From: an uncultured candidate division WPS-2 bacterium
GTDB lineage: Bacteria > Vulcanimicrobiota > Vulcanimicrobiia > Vulcanimicrobiales > Vulcanimicrobiaceae
Length of the DNA stretch: 64,000 nt
Direction: 5' to 3'
NCBI GenBank assembly: GCA_937927945.1
Contig: CALEYW010000086.1
Coordinates: 1-64,000, forward strand
In this document: in pieces, positions 8,653 to 16,985 of the stretch
Numbering within the stretch: the stretch's first letter is position 1
How the letters are laid out: each line of letters begins with the position of its first letter
The notes under the pieces: model-generated
What the model saw: the letters and a program-made list of their open reading frames with translations, nothing else
Database searches by the model: none
What the model was told of the DNA's origin: nothing
Translations under genes and position numbers: made by a program

Positions 8653-9189
8653 GTGCGGAGGTCTCTCGTCATCGCGCTGGTCGTGCTCCTTGGGGGCTGC
8701 TATTCGGCGCCCGACCCGAAGGCTGCCGGCAGCGGCGGGCCGAGCACGCTCGCCGGCGCACCGGCCCAATCGTTCGATCTGCGCCGCACCGACGGACGCG
8801 TCGATTCGCTCGCGGCGCATCGCGGGCAGGTCGTGCTGATGAATTTGTGGGCCACGTGGTGTCCCCCGTGTCGTGAGGAGATGCCGGCGCTCGAAGGATT
8901 CGCGCGCGCCTACGCGGGGCGCGTGGTCGTGCTCAGCGTCGACCAAGGTGAGGCGGCGTCGGTGGCGGCGGCGTTCGCGCGCGAGCGCGGCGTGACGTTT
9001 CCGATCCTCGTCGATGAGAACCAGCAATACGGCCGCACGTACCAGGGCGTCGGCTTGCCCACGACGGTGATCGTCGGACGCGACGGCCACGTCGTGCGCG
9101 GCATCGACGGCGCGATGACCTTGGAGCAGATGCGCGCCGCGGTCGCACCCGCGCTCGCGCCGCCCGGGCCGCGCGCGGTCTCGCGGTGA
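8653..9189 (+). CDS. TlpA/ResA-like thioredoxin lipoprotein
   Basis: 178 residues from GTG 8653, beginning MRRSLVIALVVLLGGCYS, a short lipoprotein signal with a lipobox cysteine. The mature domain is a TlpA/ResA-type thioredoxin fold: FDLRRTDGRVDSLAAHRGQ, LWATWCPPCREEMPALE with redox cysteines at about C70 and C73, and the cis-proline in GLPTTVIVG. It should reduce or exchange disulfides outside the cytoplasmic membrane, as in cytochrome c maturation. The next gene starts within its stop codon (GTGA), so the two are coupled. Confidence 0.87.
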   Translation: MRRSLVIALVVLLGGCYSAPDPKAAGSGGPSTLAGAPAQSFDLRRTDGRVDSLAAHRGQVVLMNLWATWCPPCREEMPALEGFARAYAGRVVVLSVDQGEAASVAAAFARERGVTFPILVDENQQYGRTYQGVGLPTTVIVGRDGHVVRGIDGAMTLEQMRAAVAPALAPPGPRAVSR

Positions 9190-10148
9190 ACTCGCGCATC
9201 GCGGCGCTGGTCGTCGGGGCGATCGCGATCGGGCTCGTGCTCGCGCAAGATCTCGCGCCGCGCACGCCGCTGTACCACACCTGGCAGTACGCGCTCTCGC
9301 TCGCGATCGCGCTCGCCGTGCTCCTCGCGTACGCCAACGGCGTTCGCCGCGGTGACGACGGCGTCGTGGGGAAGCGGCTGCTCGTCGCAGTGGCGGGCGC
9401 AGCCGTGGTGATCTGCGGCGGACTCGCGGCCGGCTTGCTCGGCCCGGACACCGCAAGCGTGGTCGGCACCCCGGGAACGGTCGTACCGATCCCGGCGCTC
9501 GGCGCGGCGGCGTTCTTCGCGCCCGCCGATGCTGCGGCCGTCGCTCGCGGCGATGCGATCGTCACGCTGCGCCGGCGCGAGGGTGCCGCACTCGAGGTCG
9601 GTGCGCGCGGACGTCCGCTCGGCGAATCATTGCTGTACCTCGACCCGCGACCGGCCGCCTACATCGAGGCGTGGGACGAGCACGGCGCGCACCTTACCGT
9701 CACGCAGCCGACGAGCGCGTCGTTCTTGTCTCCGGTGCTGGCGTTCCGTCAGCAGCAGCGCATCGGCGAGTTCGACGTGCCGTACGACACGTTCGCGACG
9801 CCCTCGCTGCACCGCGTCTTCCGCGCGCTGTACTTCACGCCGCGCGACTTGGCCGCGTTTCCGCGTGCCGTCGAGGACAAGACGCACCCCGCCGTGATCC
9901 TCTACGCCGCCGACGACCGCGGCGCGCAGCTCGGCATCACGTTCGCGCCGTCGGGCAAAGACGTCACGATCGCCGGCGTGCGCGTGCGCGCGACGCTCGG
10001 GACGTACCCCGCGCTTGCGATCGCCGCCGCGCCGCCGGCGTGGGCGCTCGTGACCGGCATCGCGCTCTTCGTCGCCGGGATCGGCTGGAGCGCGAGCCGG
10101 CGCACCGCACGCGGCACGCCGCGAGAACCGCAGGCTCAAGGAGTCTGA
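9186..10148 (+). CDS. Integral membrane protein of unknown function, coupled to the TlpA-like lipoprotein
   Basis: 320 residues. Hydrophobic segments at about 5-21, 33-50, 66-86 and 285-305 suggest four membrane helices, with a roughly 200-residue extracytoplasmic region between the third and fourth. That region contains FLSPVLAFRQQQRIGEFDVPYD and a final beta-rich stretch on thiol-free sequence. The layout (helices, large outer domain, last helix) and the coupling to a TlpA-type thioredoxin recall ResB-like cytochrome c biogenesis proteins, but I see no decisive motif. Its end overlaps the convergent glycosidase gene by 13 bases. Confidence 0.6.
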   Translation: MNSRIAALVVGAIAIGLVLAQDLAPRTPLYHTWQYALSLAIALAVLLAYANGVRRGDDGVVGKRLLVAVAGAAVVICGGLAAGLLGPDTASVVGTPGTVVPIPALGAAAFFAPADAAAVARGDAIVTLRRREGAALEVGARGRPLGESLLYLDPRPAAYIEAWDEHGAHLTVTQPTSASFLSPVLAFRQQQRIGEFDVPYDTFATPSLHRVFRALYFTPRDLAAFPRAVEDKTHPAVILYAADDRGAQLGITFAPSGKDVTIAGVRVRATLGTYPALAIAAAPPAWALVTGIALFVAGIGWSASRRTARGTPREPQAQGV

Positions 10149-12298
10149 GTGCCGGGAACGGTCGCCGTGCAGTCGTGCACGACGGCCGAGCCCGCGACCG
10201 TCAGCGGCGGGTTCGCCAGCGTGCCGACCGCGTACAGCGCGTGCAGCGCGATCGGCGGCGCGAGCGCGCGCGGGACGCTCGCGCTCAAACGGCGCGTGTC
10301 GCGGAAATCGAGCGCGCGCGCGAACGTGATCGTCGCGCGATCGCCGTAGCGATCGGAGAGCGTCGCGCGCAGCGCGGCACCCGCGCCGTCGGCGTCGATC
10401 GCGCACGACAGCGCGGTCACGTCGCCGAGTGGCAGGTCTCCGGTCGCGACCGCGTATGCCGCGCGTACGCCGCTGGTGAAATCGTAGTTGAGGGTCAGAC
10501 GGCCGGCATCGACGGCGACGGCGCCGCTCCCGTTCGCCGGCACGGTCGCGAGCTTCCATGCCGCTTCGTGCGCCGCGTCGAAGAGTGCGAGCGAAACGTC
10601 GTGGTGGCCGACCGGTATCGTCGCGCTCACGACGGCACCGCCGGCCGCGGCGGTGACGACCGCGTCGCGGTCGCCCGCGCTCAGCCGCCCGCGTTCGTCG
10701 ATCGTCGCGCCGGTCGCACTCCAATGCGCGGTTCCGCCGACCGCGACCGGACGATCGCGTCCGTCGAAGGCCTCGAGGGTCAGCGCAACGCTGCCGTGCG
10801 GTTCCGCTTCGGCGCGGGGCGGTCCGATCGCCAAGCGCGCGACGCGCCCGACGATCTCCAGCGGCACGTCGGTCGAGGTTCCCCCGCGAGCGACGTGCAG
10901 CAGATACGTTCCGCTGCGCGACCCCACGTGCAGAACGTCGTCGGCGCCGATCGAGGCCACGTCCGGTGCGGCGTCGACGTGCCACGGACCGGCCGCGTCG
11001 CCGAGGCCGTGGCCGTTCACATCGACCATCCGCGAGCGGAGCGGCAGATGCGCGCCGGCGAGCGCCACTACCCGTTCCGGCCGAACGACCAGTCGCGACG
11101 GTGGCCCGACCGGAGCGTCGCTGTACACGAAGAGTCCGTCGGCGACGGCGCGTTCGATTCCGTCCGAGGGCTCGTTGACGACGCTCGGCGCCGCGTCGCC
11201 GAGGACGCGCGCGACGAGCGTCGCCGAACCGCCGCTGTCGAACAGCATCGCGTCGGTCGCGCCGAGCGCCTGCAGCAGCGCGATCAGCTCGGCGCGACTC
11301 ACGCCGATCGACGTCGCCGGATGCCGCCCGTCGACGACGATCAGGCCGACCGTTCCGTCGGGAAAGCGCGCGACGGCCGCGGCCGGGATGCGGCGATCCC
11401 GCTCCGCGTAATTGGGAGAACCGGGATCGTCGACCGGGACGCCGTCGCGCAGCAGCATCGGCCCGCCGCCGATCGCGATCGCGACTGAAGCCAGCGGCGG
11501 ATCGGTGTCGTACGACAGCGTCACGACGTCGCCGACGTCGGGGAGCGCGCCGAACGGTTGCGCGGAGGGACCATATGCGAGACGTAGCGCGGGACCGCCG
11601 GGAAACGGGCCGCCCTGCGTGACCGACGTGACGCGATAGCGCGGCGCGCTCGCGCTTGCGGAAGCGAACGGCGCAAGCTCCAGTACCGAGGTGGCCGGCG
11701 CCGGCGGCGGCACGCCGAACGCGCGCGTGAGCACCGTCGCTCCGGCTTCGGGCGGCCATCTGTTGACAGCCGTCAAGGGCACGCGCACCGCGCCGAAGTC
11801 GACCGATCCGGCGAACCGGTAGGGCTCGAAACGGATCCGGCGGTCCGTCGTCACCGTGAGCGCAGGGCGCGCGCTCGGCGAGCGATCGAGCGTGCCGTCG
11901 CGCACCAGAACGCCGACCGGCGCACCGCTGGCGTTGATGTCGAAGTAGTCGCCGTTGATCCCGGCGACTGCGCCGGTGCGGTGCGCCATCGACGAGACGG
12001 GTTCGTCTTTGGAGACGATCGTGTCGTGCGCGAGGACGGCGCCGAGTCGGACCGAGGGCTCCTTGAGGTCGGCCGTCACCAGCGAGACGACGAGCGGGCC
12101 GGCCGACGTGATCAGGCGATAGATCGCGCGGCTGACGCCCGGTGCGACGCTCTCGCGCTCGACGCTCGCGCCGGTGACCAGCGGGAACGGTGCAAGCGGC
12201 GCGAGCGCAGGTGCGGCGTCCGGGATTGCCGCCCCGGCTGGGCAAGCGAGCGCTGCGGCGAATGCCAGCGCGCACAGCCTTCGATACATGTGACGCAT
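10136..12298 (-). CDS. Phosphodiester glycosidase (NAGPA) family exported protein
   Basis: 720 residues from the ATG giving MRHMYRRLCALAFAAALACP, a signal peptide. Residues of about 100-400 carry the NAGPA fold, with the signature GAVAGINGDYFDIN, the AIGGGPMLLRDG segment and VGLIVVDGRHPATSIGVS...LFDSGGSATLVAR. In animals this fold uncovers mannose-6-phosphate; bacterial members act on phosphodiester-linked sugars in envelope polymers. The C-terminal 300 residues are beta-rich (probably Ig-like repeats) with no recognised catalytic motif. It is divergent from the LolA-like gene, 53 bases apart. Confidence 0.83.
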   Translation of the reverse strand: MRHMYRRLCALAFAAALACPAGAAIPDAAPALAPLAPFPLVTGASVERESVAPGVSRAIYRLITSAGPLVVSLVTADLKEPSVRLGAVLAHDTIVSKDEPVSSMAHRTGAVAGINGDYFDINASGAPVGVLVRDGTLDRSPSARPALTVTTDRRIRFEPYRFAGSVDFGAVRVPLTAVNRWPPEAGATVLTRAFGVPPPAPATSVLELAPFASASASAPRYRVTSVTQGGPFPGGPALRLAYGPSAQPFGALPDVGDVVTLSYDTDPPLASVAIAIGGGPMLLRDGVPVDDPGSPNYAERDRRIPAAAVARFPDGTVGLIVVDGRHPATSIGVSRAELIALLQALGATDAMLFDSGGSATLVARVLGDAAPSVVNEPSDGIERAVADGLFVYSDAPVGPPSRLVVRPERVVALAGAHLPLRSRMVDVNGHGLGDAAGPWHVDAAPDVASIGADDVLHVGSRSGTYLLHVARGGTSTDVPLEIVGRVARLAIGPPRAEAEPHGSVALTLEAFDGRDRPVAVGGTAHWSATGATIDERGRLSAGDRDAVVTAAAGGAVVSATIPVGHHDVSLALFDAAHEAAWKLATVPANGSGAVAVDAGRLTLNYDFTSGVRAAYAVATGDLPLGDVTALSCAIDADGAGAALRATLSDRYGDRATITFARALDFRDTRRLSASVPRALAPPIALHALYAVGTLANPPLTVAGSAVVHDCTATVPGTQTP

Positions 12299-12351
12299 GC
12301 GGCTAGCTTTGGTCTGCGCTCGATGAGGATGCCGTGTGGTAGAGTTCACCG

Positions 12352-13014
12352 GTGCGTCTCCTCGCCGTCGCTGTGCTTGTCGTGGTCGTCGCGTCGTTTG
12401 GCGCGGCCACGCCGCTGCGCGCGCAGGACGAGACCTCGATGCTGCTTGCCAAGCTCGCCGCTGCGGACCCCGGCTTGCAAACGTATCGCGCCGACGTCGC
12501 GTTCGACGTCGGGCTGAGGACCTTCCCGTTCTTGCGCAAGACCGTGCACGGGAACGCGTACTTCAAGCGCCCGGCGCGCATGGAGGTCGTGTTCACCGAT
12601 CTGCCGTCGTACGCGCGCGGCTTCAGCAACCTCTACGTGGGTCTCGGGACGCCGAGCGACTGGGAGAAGAAGTTCGTCATCGGCTCGGCGCAGGAGCGCA
12701 TCGACGGCCGCGCGGTCACGTATCTCGTGCTCACGCCGCGCAACGCGGACCATCGTCTGCGCGAGGTCGACGTCTACGTCGATCCGGCCTCGGCGCTGCC
12801 GGGCCGTATCGTGTGGCGCTACGGCAACGGGCGCATCGAACTGCGTCAGCGTTTCGCGCAGGTGGAAGGCCACGATCTGGTCGTCGCACAGGACACCGAC
12901 ATCCGCCTGCCGCCCCTGCATGCATTCGTCAACTCGCGCATCTCGAACTATGCGCTCAACGTCGACGTGCAGGACTCGGTGTTCACGAAGAAACCGGAAC
13001 CCTCGACGCCCTAG
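12352..13014 (+). CDS. LolA-like outer-membrane lipoprotein-sorting family protein
   Basis: 220 residues from GTG with a strong signal peptide (LLAVAVLVVVVASFGAATPLRAQ). The mature part is a single beta-rich domain with the LolA/LppX-like features LQTYRADVAFDV near the start, YFKRPARMEVVF, and YLVLTPRNADHRLREVDVYVDPASALP. Such proteins shield lipid anchors in an open beta-barrel in the periplasm. The fold assignment is fair, but the actual cargo is unknown. A second LolA-like protein lies at 61.7 kb. Confidence 0.68.
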   Translation: MRLLAVAVLVVVVASFGAATPLRAQDETSMLLAKLAAADPGLQTYRADVAFDVGLRTFPFLRKTVHGNAYFKRPARMEVVFTDLPSYARGFSNLYVGLGTPSDWEKKFVIGSAQERIDGRAVTYLVLTPRNADHRLREVDVYVDPASALPGRIVWRYGNGRIELRQRFAQVEGHDLVVAQDTDIRLPPLHAFVNSRISNYALNVDVQDSVFTKKPEPSTP

Positions 13015-13024
13015 CAGGTTGCTG

Positions 13025-13585
13025 CTAACGCAACAGCCCGTAGGCGAAGATCAGCAGGCCGAGGCCCGATGCGGCGCCGGCGACGATGGGAAGCAAACGC
13101 GATCCGACCAGCGCCGTGATCGAAACGAGCACGATCGACACTTCGAACAAGGTGGTCGCGACCTCGATCGTCTCGTGCTGCGCGAGCAGGTGTTCCGAAC
13201 GCGCGTTGTCGCGTTCCGCTTCGCGCTCGAACCGCGCGGCCTTCTCGAGGAGGGGCGCCCCTTTGGCCGACTCGCGTTTGGCGTTCGCCTTCAGCCGCCG
13301 GAGGTTTCCGCCCGGACCGACGCCCGCATCGATGGCGGATTGCGAGACGTAGAACTTGAGCCGGCCGGCCTGGAACTCGTTGTACGTGTCCGAGGTGCGG
13401 GTGATGGCGACGATCGAGTCGTTCTTGGCGATCAGCGCGCCGGTCGAGCGCAAGTTCGACAAGTACCCGCTGAGCGCCGCGAGGACGGCCAGCGCCGCCG
13501 CAGCGACCGGCACCCAGCGCGGTCCTTCGGACCCGTGGGCGTGACGCTCGCGCGCCTCTTCGAACGCGTTCGCCGGCGTCGTCAT
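13025..13585 (-). CDS. DUF4337 family membrane protein
   Basis: 186 residues from ATG. A soluble N-terminus rich in charged residues and containing HAHGSEGPRWVPVAA leads into a membrane helix at about 25-42. A long helical, partly coiled-coil middle (RRLKANAKRESAKG through EREAERDNARSEHLLAQHE) follows, then two helices at about 145-182. This matches the DUF4337 layout. The role is unknown. Its start overlaps the stop of the nitrilase gene by 4 bases, so the two form an operon. Confidence 0.78.
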   Translation of the reverse strand: MTTPANAFEEARERHAHGSEGPRWVPVAAAALAVLAALSGYLSNLRSTGALIAKNDSIVAITRTSDTYNEFQAGRLKFYVSQSAIDAGVGPGGNLRRLKANAKRESAKGAPLLEKAARFEREAERDNARSEHLLAQHETIEVATTLFEVSIVLVSITALVGSRLLPIVAGAASGLGLLIFAYGLLR

Positions 13586-14862
13586 CGGCGCGCGCCCGAG
13601 GTGAGTTCTGCAATCCGCACGAGGGCTTCTCGTACGTCGGTCTGCGGCGCAACCCTCCACACGTCGGTGCGTTTGCGATCGAACGCGAACGCGGTCAATT
13701 CGAACTCCCCGAACGTTCCGCACACGAGCGTACCGTCGGGATCGGCCGCGAAGGCGCGGCGCCGCGGTGTGTCGAGGACGGCCACGTAGCAGCGCAGCTC
13801 GGCAGCGCGCGTGCGCGCGTACCGTACCGCCCAGCCGCCGTCGATCGACGTGTTCCAGACGAACAGCCTCACGCCGGCGAGCCGCGGCGCGACGAGGGCG
13901 CGCGGATCGAGCATCGCTTCGTCGTCGACCAGCGCGACGTCGTCGCTGGCCGGATGCGAATGCGGATCGATCGTGAAATCGGCGTCGGCGACCGAGGCCA
14001 GCTCGTGAAGTGCCGGATCGGCATGCGCGGCCAGCCCGATGCGGGCGGCATCGGGAAGCCGGTCGCCGGAGAGCCGCAGGACGCCGGATGGTTCCGCGCG
14101 GAGCCGCACGATCGGGGGTCCCAGCGCGATCGTTCCGTGCAGCGTCATCTCTTCGTCCTGCGGAGCGATGGCGACGATCGTGCCGTCGGCGGCGACGATC
14201 TGACTCTTGCCGCAATACGCCACGCTGCGCGCTTCGACGCCGATCTTGTTGGCGGCGACGAGCGGAACGCCGTTCTCGCGCGCCCGCACGGGGATCATCA
14301 GATCCGCTTGCACGTTCTCCAGCACAAGCGGATCGCGCCCGCTGCTGACCCACGCGGTAGGGACGACGAGCACCTCGGCGCCGCGCTCCACGAGCGTGCT
14401 GGCGATCGTGGGGATGCGCCCGTCGGCGCAAATGAACACGCCGAGTTTTCCCAGCGGTGTGTCGATCGGCTCGAGCGACGCACCGGTGCTGAACCAGCGG
14501 CGGTCGAAGTGCCACAGGAAGCACTTGTCGGCGAAGCCGGCGATGCCGCCGCGCGTGACGACGTACGCGCTGTTTGCAGTGCCGCCTTCGTGCGCCCGCG
14601 CGGCACCGTACACGATCGTCGCGCCGCTGCGGGATGCGACGCCGATCACGTCGCGCGCAGCGTCCTCGAGTTGTTGCGGGTCGACGGGGTCCGAGCCGAT
14701 AACGTAAGCGGGAACGGTCCCTTCGGGGACAACGATCAACCGCGCGCCCGCGTCGGCGGCAGCGGCGATCCGCACGAGCAGTGACGGCCAGCGTTCCGGG
14801 AACGCGGCACGGTCGTGCGCCCGCGGCTGCACGGCTGCGACGGGTGTCGGGCGAGCACTCAA
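13582..14862 (-). CDS. Nitrilase superfamily carbon-nitrogen hydrolase, with C-terminal extension
   Basis: 426 residues from ATG. The full catalytic triad is visible: E47 in VVPEGTVPAY, K113 in ADKCFLWHFD and C145 in FICADGRIP. It therefore hydrolyses a C-N bond (amide, nitrile or N-carbamoyl substrate). The catalytic domain ends near residue 270; the remaining 150 or so residues are an extra region of mixed alpha/beta character that I do not recognise, making it longer than a typical 270-300-residue member. It is co-transcribed with the DUF4337 gene. Confidence 0.87.
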   Translation of the reverse strand: MSARPTPVAAVQPRAHDRAAFPERWPSLLVRIAAAADAGARLIVVPEGTVPAYVIGSDPVDPQQLEDAARDVIGVASRSGATIVYGAARAHEGGTANSAYVVTRGGIAGFADKCFLWHFDRRWFSTGASLEPIDTPLGKLGVFICADGRIPTIASTLVERGAEVLVVPTAWVSSGRDPLVLENVQADLMIPVRARENGVPLVAANKIGVEARSVAYCGKSQIVAADGTIVAIAPQDEEMTLHGTIALGPPIVRLRAEPSGVLRLSGDRLPDAARIGLAAHADPALHELASVADADFTIDPHSHPASDDVALVDDEAMLDPRALVAPRLAGVRLFVWNTSIDGGWAVRYARTRAAELRCYVAVLDTPRRRAFAADPDGTLVCGTFGEFELTAFAFDRKRTDVWRVAPQTDVREALVRIAELTSGARR

Positions 14863-14897
14863 GGAAATACACTCTCAATTACGATGAGGGACGTCGC

Positions 14898-15458
14898 TTG
14901 AAACGACTGATCGCCTGTGTTTCGCTCGTGGCGGCCACCGCAACTGCGGCCGCATCGGCGAGAGCGCCGGCCTCCCCACCCAAGCCGCACGCCGCGGCCA
15001 AACCGGTCGCCCACGCCAAAGCCCCGAAATGTAAGGTCGCGCCGGCCGACGAGTATTTCGGCAAGCTGAAGATGAGCATCCTCGGCATCCGCAACGTCAT
15101 CAAGGACCAGGGTCTCAAGATCGACGTGTATCCGGAGAAGGCCGATTCGACGCTGAATTCCATCGCGCTGGCGGAAGACGCCGTGCACGACTGGCAGCAC
15201 AAATATCCGTGCGACAGCTGGCTCCCTGGGACGATCTACGCCATCGAACACTTCTACGGCAAGATCCATACCAGCGCCGGGGTTAAGCACGTCCACGCCG
15301 CGTTCGCGTGGCTGCGCCACGACTACCCCAAGAGCCGCCTCGTGGTGGTGGCGCTCAAGGAAGACGGCGCAGCCGCGCTGCCGAGCCCGGGTCCGCCGGT
15401 CGCCACCGACGGTTCGCCCTCACCCGTGCCGTCGGGCTCGCCGTCGGCCAGCAACTGA
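14898..15458 (+). CDS. Exported hypothetical protein with proline/serine-rich tail
   Basis: 186 residues from a TTG, with GAGGGA about 7 bases before it. The N-terminus KRLIACVSLVAATATAAASA is a signal peptide. A linker rich in Ala, Pro and Lys (residues 22-48) precedes a predicted helical domain of about 100 residues containing CKVAPADEYFGKLKMSILG and DWQHKYPCDSWLPG. The two cysteines flanking the domain (near residues 46 and 112) could form a disulfide. The last 30 residues are Pro/Ser/Gly-rich and probably disordered. I do not recognise the domain. Confidence 0.65.
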   Translation: MKRLIACVSLVAATATAAASARAPASPPKPHAAAKPVAHAKAPKCKVAPADEYFGKLKMSILGIRNVIKDQGLKIDVYPEKADSTLNSIALAEDAVHDWQHKYPCDSWLPGTIYAIEHFYGKIHTSAGVKHVHAAFAWLRHDYPKSRLVVVALKEDGAAALPSPGPPVATDGSPSPVPSGSPSASN

Positions 15459-15469
15459 TCCGGCGCACG

Positions 15470-15492
15470 AAGAAACCCCCGGCGTAGCCGGG
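15470..15492 (-). terminator. Rho-independent terminator after stalk/barrel gene 1
   Basis: Read on the minus strand, CCCGGC-TAC-GCCGGG is followed directly by GGTTTCTT. It lies 25-47 bases past the stop codon of the stalk gene. It may also stop transcripts from the convergent exported-protein gene. Confidence 0.75.
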
Positions 15493-15516
15493 ACTTCCGA
15501 TTCGGTCCGCTCCGTG

Positions 15517-16863
15517 CTAGAACTTGATGCCCAGACCAGCGTACCCGGCATTGTGCGAGGCATCGGACGGCGCGAGGTTCTTGCCGCGGATGGTGTCGCC
15601 GAGGAACCCGGCGTCGAGGAACAGCCCCGAGTCGCCGAGTTTGAGCGTTCCCCCGACCTGATACTTCAGGAAACGCTGCTGGAACTCGTCGGTCGTACCG
15701 ACGAGTGCGGGCGGCGCGCCTGGCGGAAAAGTGAAGTTGCCCGAGATGCTCGGGTAATACCACACGCTGCCGTACGGCGAGAGGCGCTGATCGAGGTCGG
15801 GAAGTTTCTCGGCGCCGAAACCCACGCCAATCTGTTTCGGATAGCCGTAGTTTTCCTCACGATGGAGGTAGCCGACGCCGATGTAGATTCGCGGTTCGGC
15901 GATCTTCAGCCCCAATCGCGCGTCGAAGTCGGTGTCGTGCGCCTGGAATGAGTCGACCGGAGTCTGGCCGTACGCGCCGATCACCGTTACACAACCCTCG
16001 TTGCCGGCGGCGATGAACGGTCCCTTACCGCTCGGATTCGGGCACGGGTTCGGCCCGAGCAAGACCGGAGCGGTGATTCCGCTGTTGTGCGGATAGTTGT
16101 ACCAGCGATAGTCGCCCGCGAGCATCCACGGCAATCCGAACGCCGGAAACTCGACGGCACCGCGAGCGGCGAACGATCCGACGCCGTAGTTGCCGGGCGA
16201 GAATTCGTTGTAGACCCGCGGCGAGAACACGTAGTCGCCGACGACGTAGTGCTCGTAGGGATTCTTCGCGACCGGGGTTGGGGTCGGCCTCGGGGTTGGT
16301 TTGAGGCTCGGCGGGGCCGTGACGATCGGCGCCGGCGTCGCGATTGGCGGCGCGGGCGTCGTAACGATCGCCGGGACGTAGCGGACGACGACGATGCGAC
16401 GATCGGGAACCCACTGCACGTAGGCGCCCATGCCCTCGGAGACCACGCGAATGGGCACGACGACCGCGCCCTTGTAGATCTCCGGAGGAACGTCGAGCGG
16501 ACGGCTCTCGCCGTTGATGACCACTTCCCGCTGACCGACGGTCACTTTGAGGTCGGAACCCGGCTTCGAGACGTCGACCGTCTTGGAAGCCGAATCGTAC
16601 GAAACCGTGGCGCCCATCTGCTCGAACATCGAGCGGAGCGGGATGAGGATAGTGTTGCCGCGCACCAGCGCCGCGAGGACGCGGTTCGCTTTGAGGCGAT
16701 CCGGCTTCGCGTAGACGTGATGGTCGTTGTAGAGGATCGGAACCTCGCCGGACGGCGGCGTACCGAAGTCGGGCGCCGGCATGGAGGTTTGCGCCGACGC
16801 AAGCGTCGTTGCGAGGCCGACCGTGGCCAGCAGGGCGGCGAGGCGAAGAGCGACGGGTTTCAG
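15517..16863 (-). CDS. Stalk-domain (copper amine oxidase N-like) / beta-barrel protein, copy 1
   Basis: 448 residues if started at CTG 16863, which AAGGAGG precedes by 7 bases; there is no ATG, GTG or TTG that keeps the signal peptide (KPVALRLAALLATVGLATTLASA). The first ATG, at 16782, lies after that peptide. Residues of about 45-160 form the copper-amine-oxidase N-terminal or stalk domain (PILYNDHHVYAKPDRL, IPLRSMFEQMGATVSYD, VPIRVVSEGMGAYVQW). A Thr-Pro-rich linker follows. The last 220 residues alternate as beta strands and end in GLGIKF, a terminal phenylalanine typical of outer-membrane barrels. It is the most diverged of the three copies. Confidence 0.8.
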   Translation of the reverse strand: MKPVALRLAALLATVGLATTLASAQTSMPAPDFGTPPSGEVPILYNDHHVYAKPDRLKANRVLAALVRGNTILIPLRSMFEQMGATVSYDSASKTVDVSKPGSDLKVTVGQREVVINGESRPLDVPPEIYKGAVVVPIRVVSEGMGAYVQWVPDRRIVVVRYVPAIVTTPAPPIATPAPIVTAPPSLKPTPRPTPTPVAKNPYEHYVVGDYVFSPRVYNEFSPGNYGVGSFAARGAVEFPAFGLPWMLAGDYRWYNYPHNSGITAPVLLGPNPCPNPSGKGPFIAAGNEGCVTVIGAYGQTPVDSFQAHDTDFDARLGLKIAEPRIYIGVGYLHREENYGYPKQIGVGFGAEKLPDLDQRLSPYGSVWYYPSISGNFTFPPGAPPALVGTTDEFQQRFLKYQVGGTLKLGDSGLFLDAGFLGDTIRGKNLAPSDASHNAGYAGLGIKF

Positions 16864-16937
16864 GGAGGGTCCTCCTTGTCGGCGATTTGGGTGGTCCCTT
16901 GGGGAGCACGGGCACGGTTATCTCTCAATGCAAAACG

Positions 16938-16969
16938 AAAAAGCCCCCGGCGTGAGCCGGGGGCTTTTT
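16938..16969 (-). terminator. Strong rho-independent terminator after stalk/barrel gene 2
   Basis: A near-perfect hairpin: AAGCCCCCGGC, a short loop, then the complementary arm, flanked by A-run and T-run so that it can work in both directions. It lies directly past the end of copy 2 and before the leader of copy 1. Confidence 0.9.
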
Positions 16970-16985
16970 GCAGTGCGCCGCGCGT

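Noticed and set aside
9627..12275. Very long antisense open frame (about 880 codons) opposite the glycosidase and membrane-protein genes
   Set aside because: Arg-rich, low-complexity translation, no motif, and the sense genes show clear family motifs and signal peptides. Such shadows are expected at this GC.
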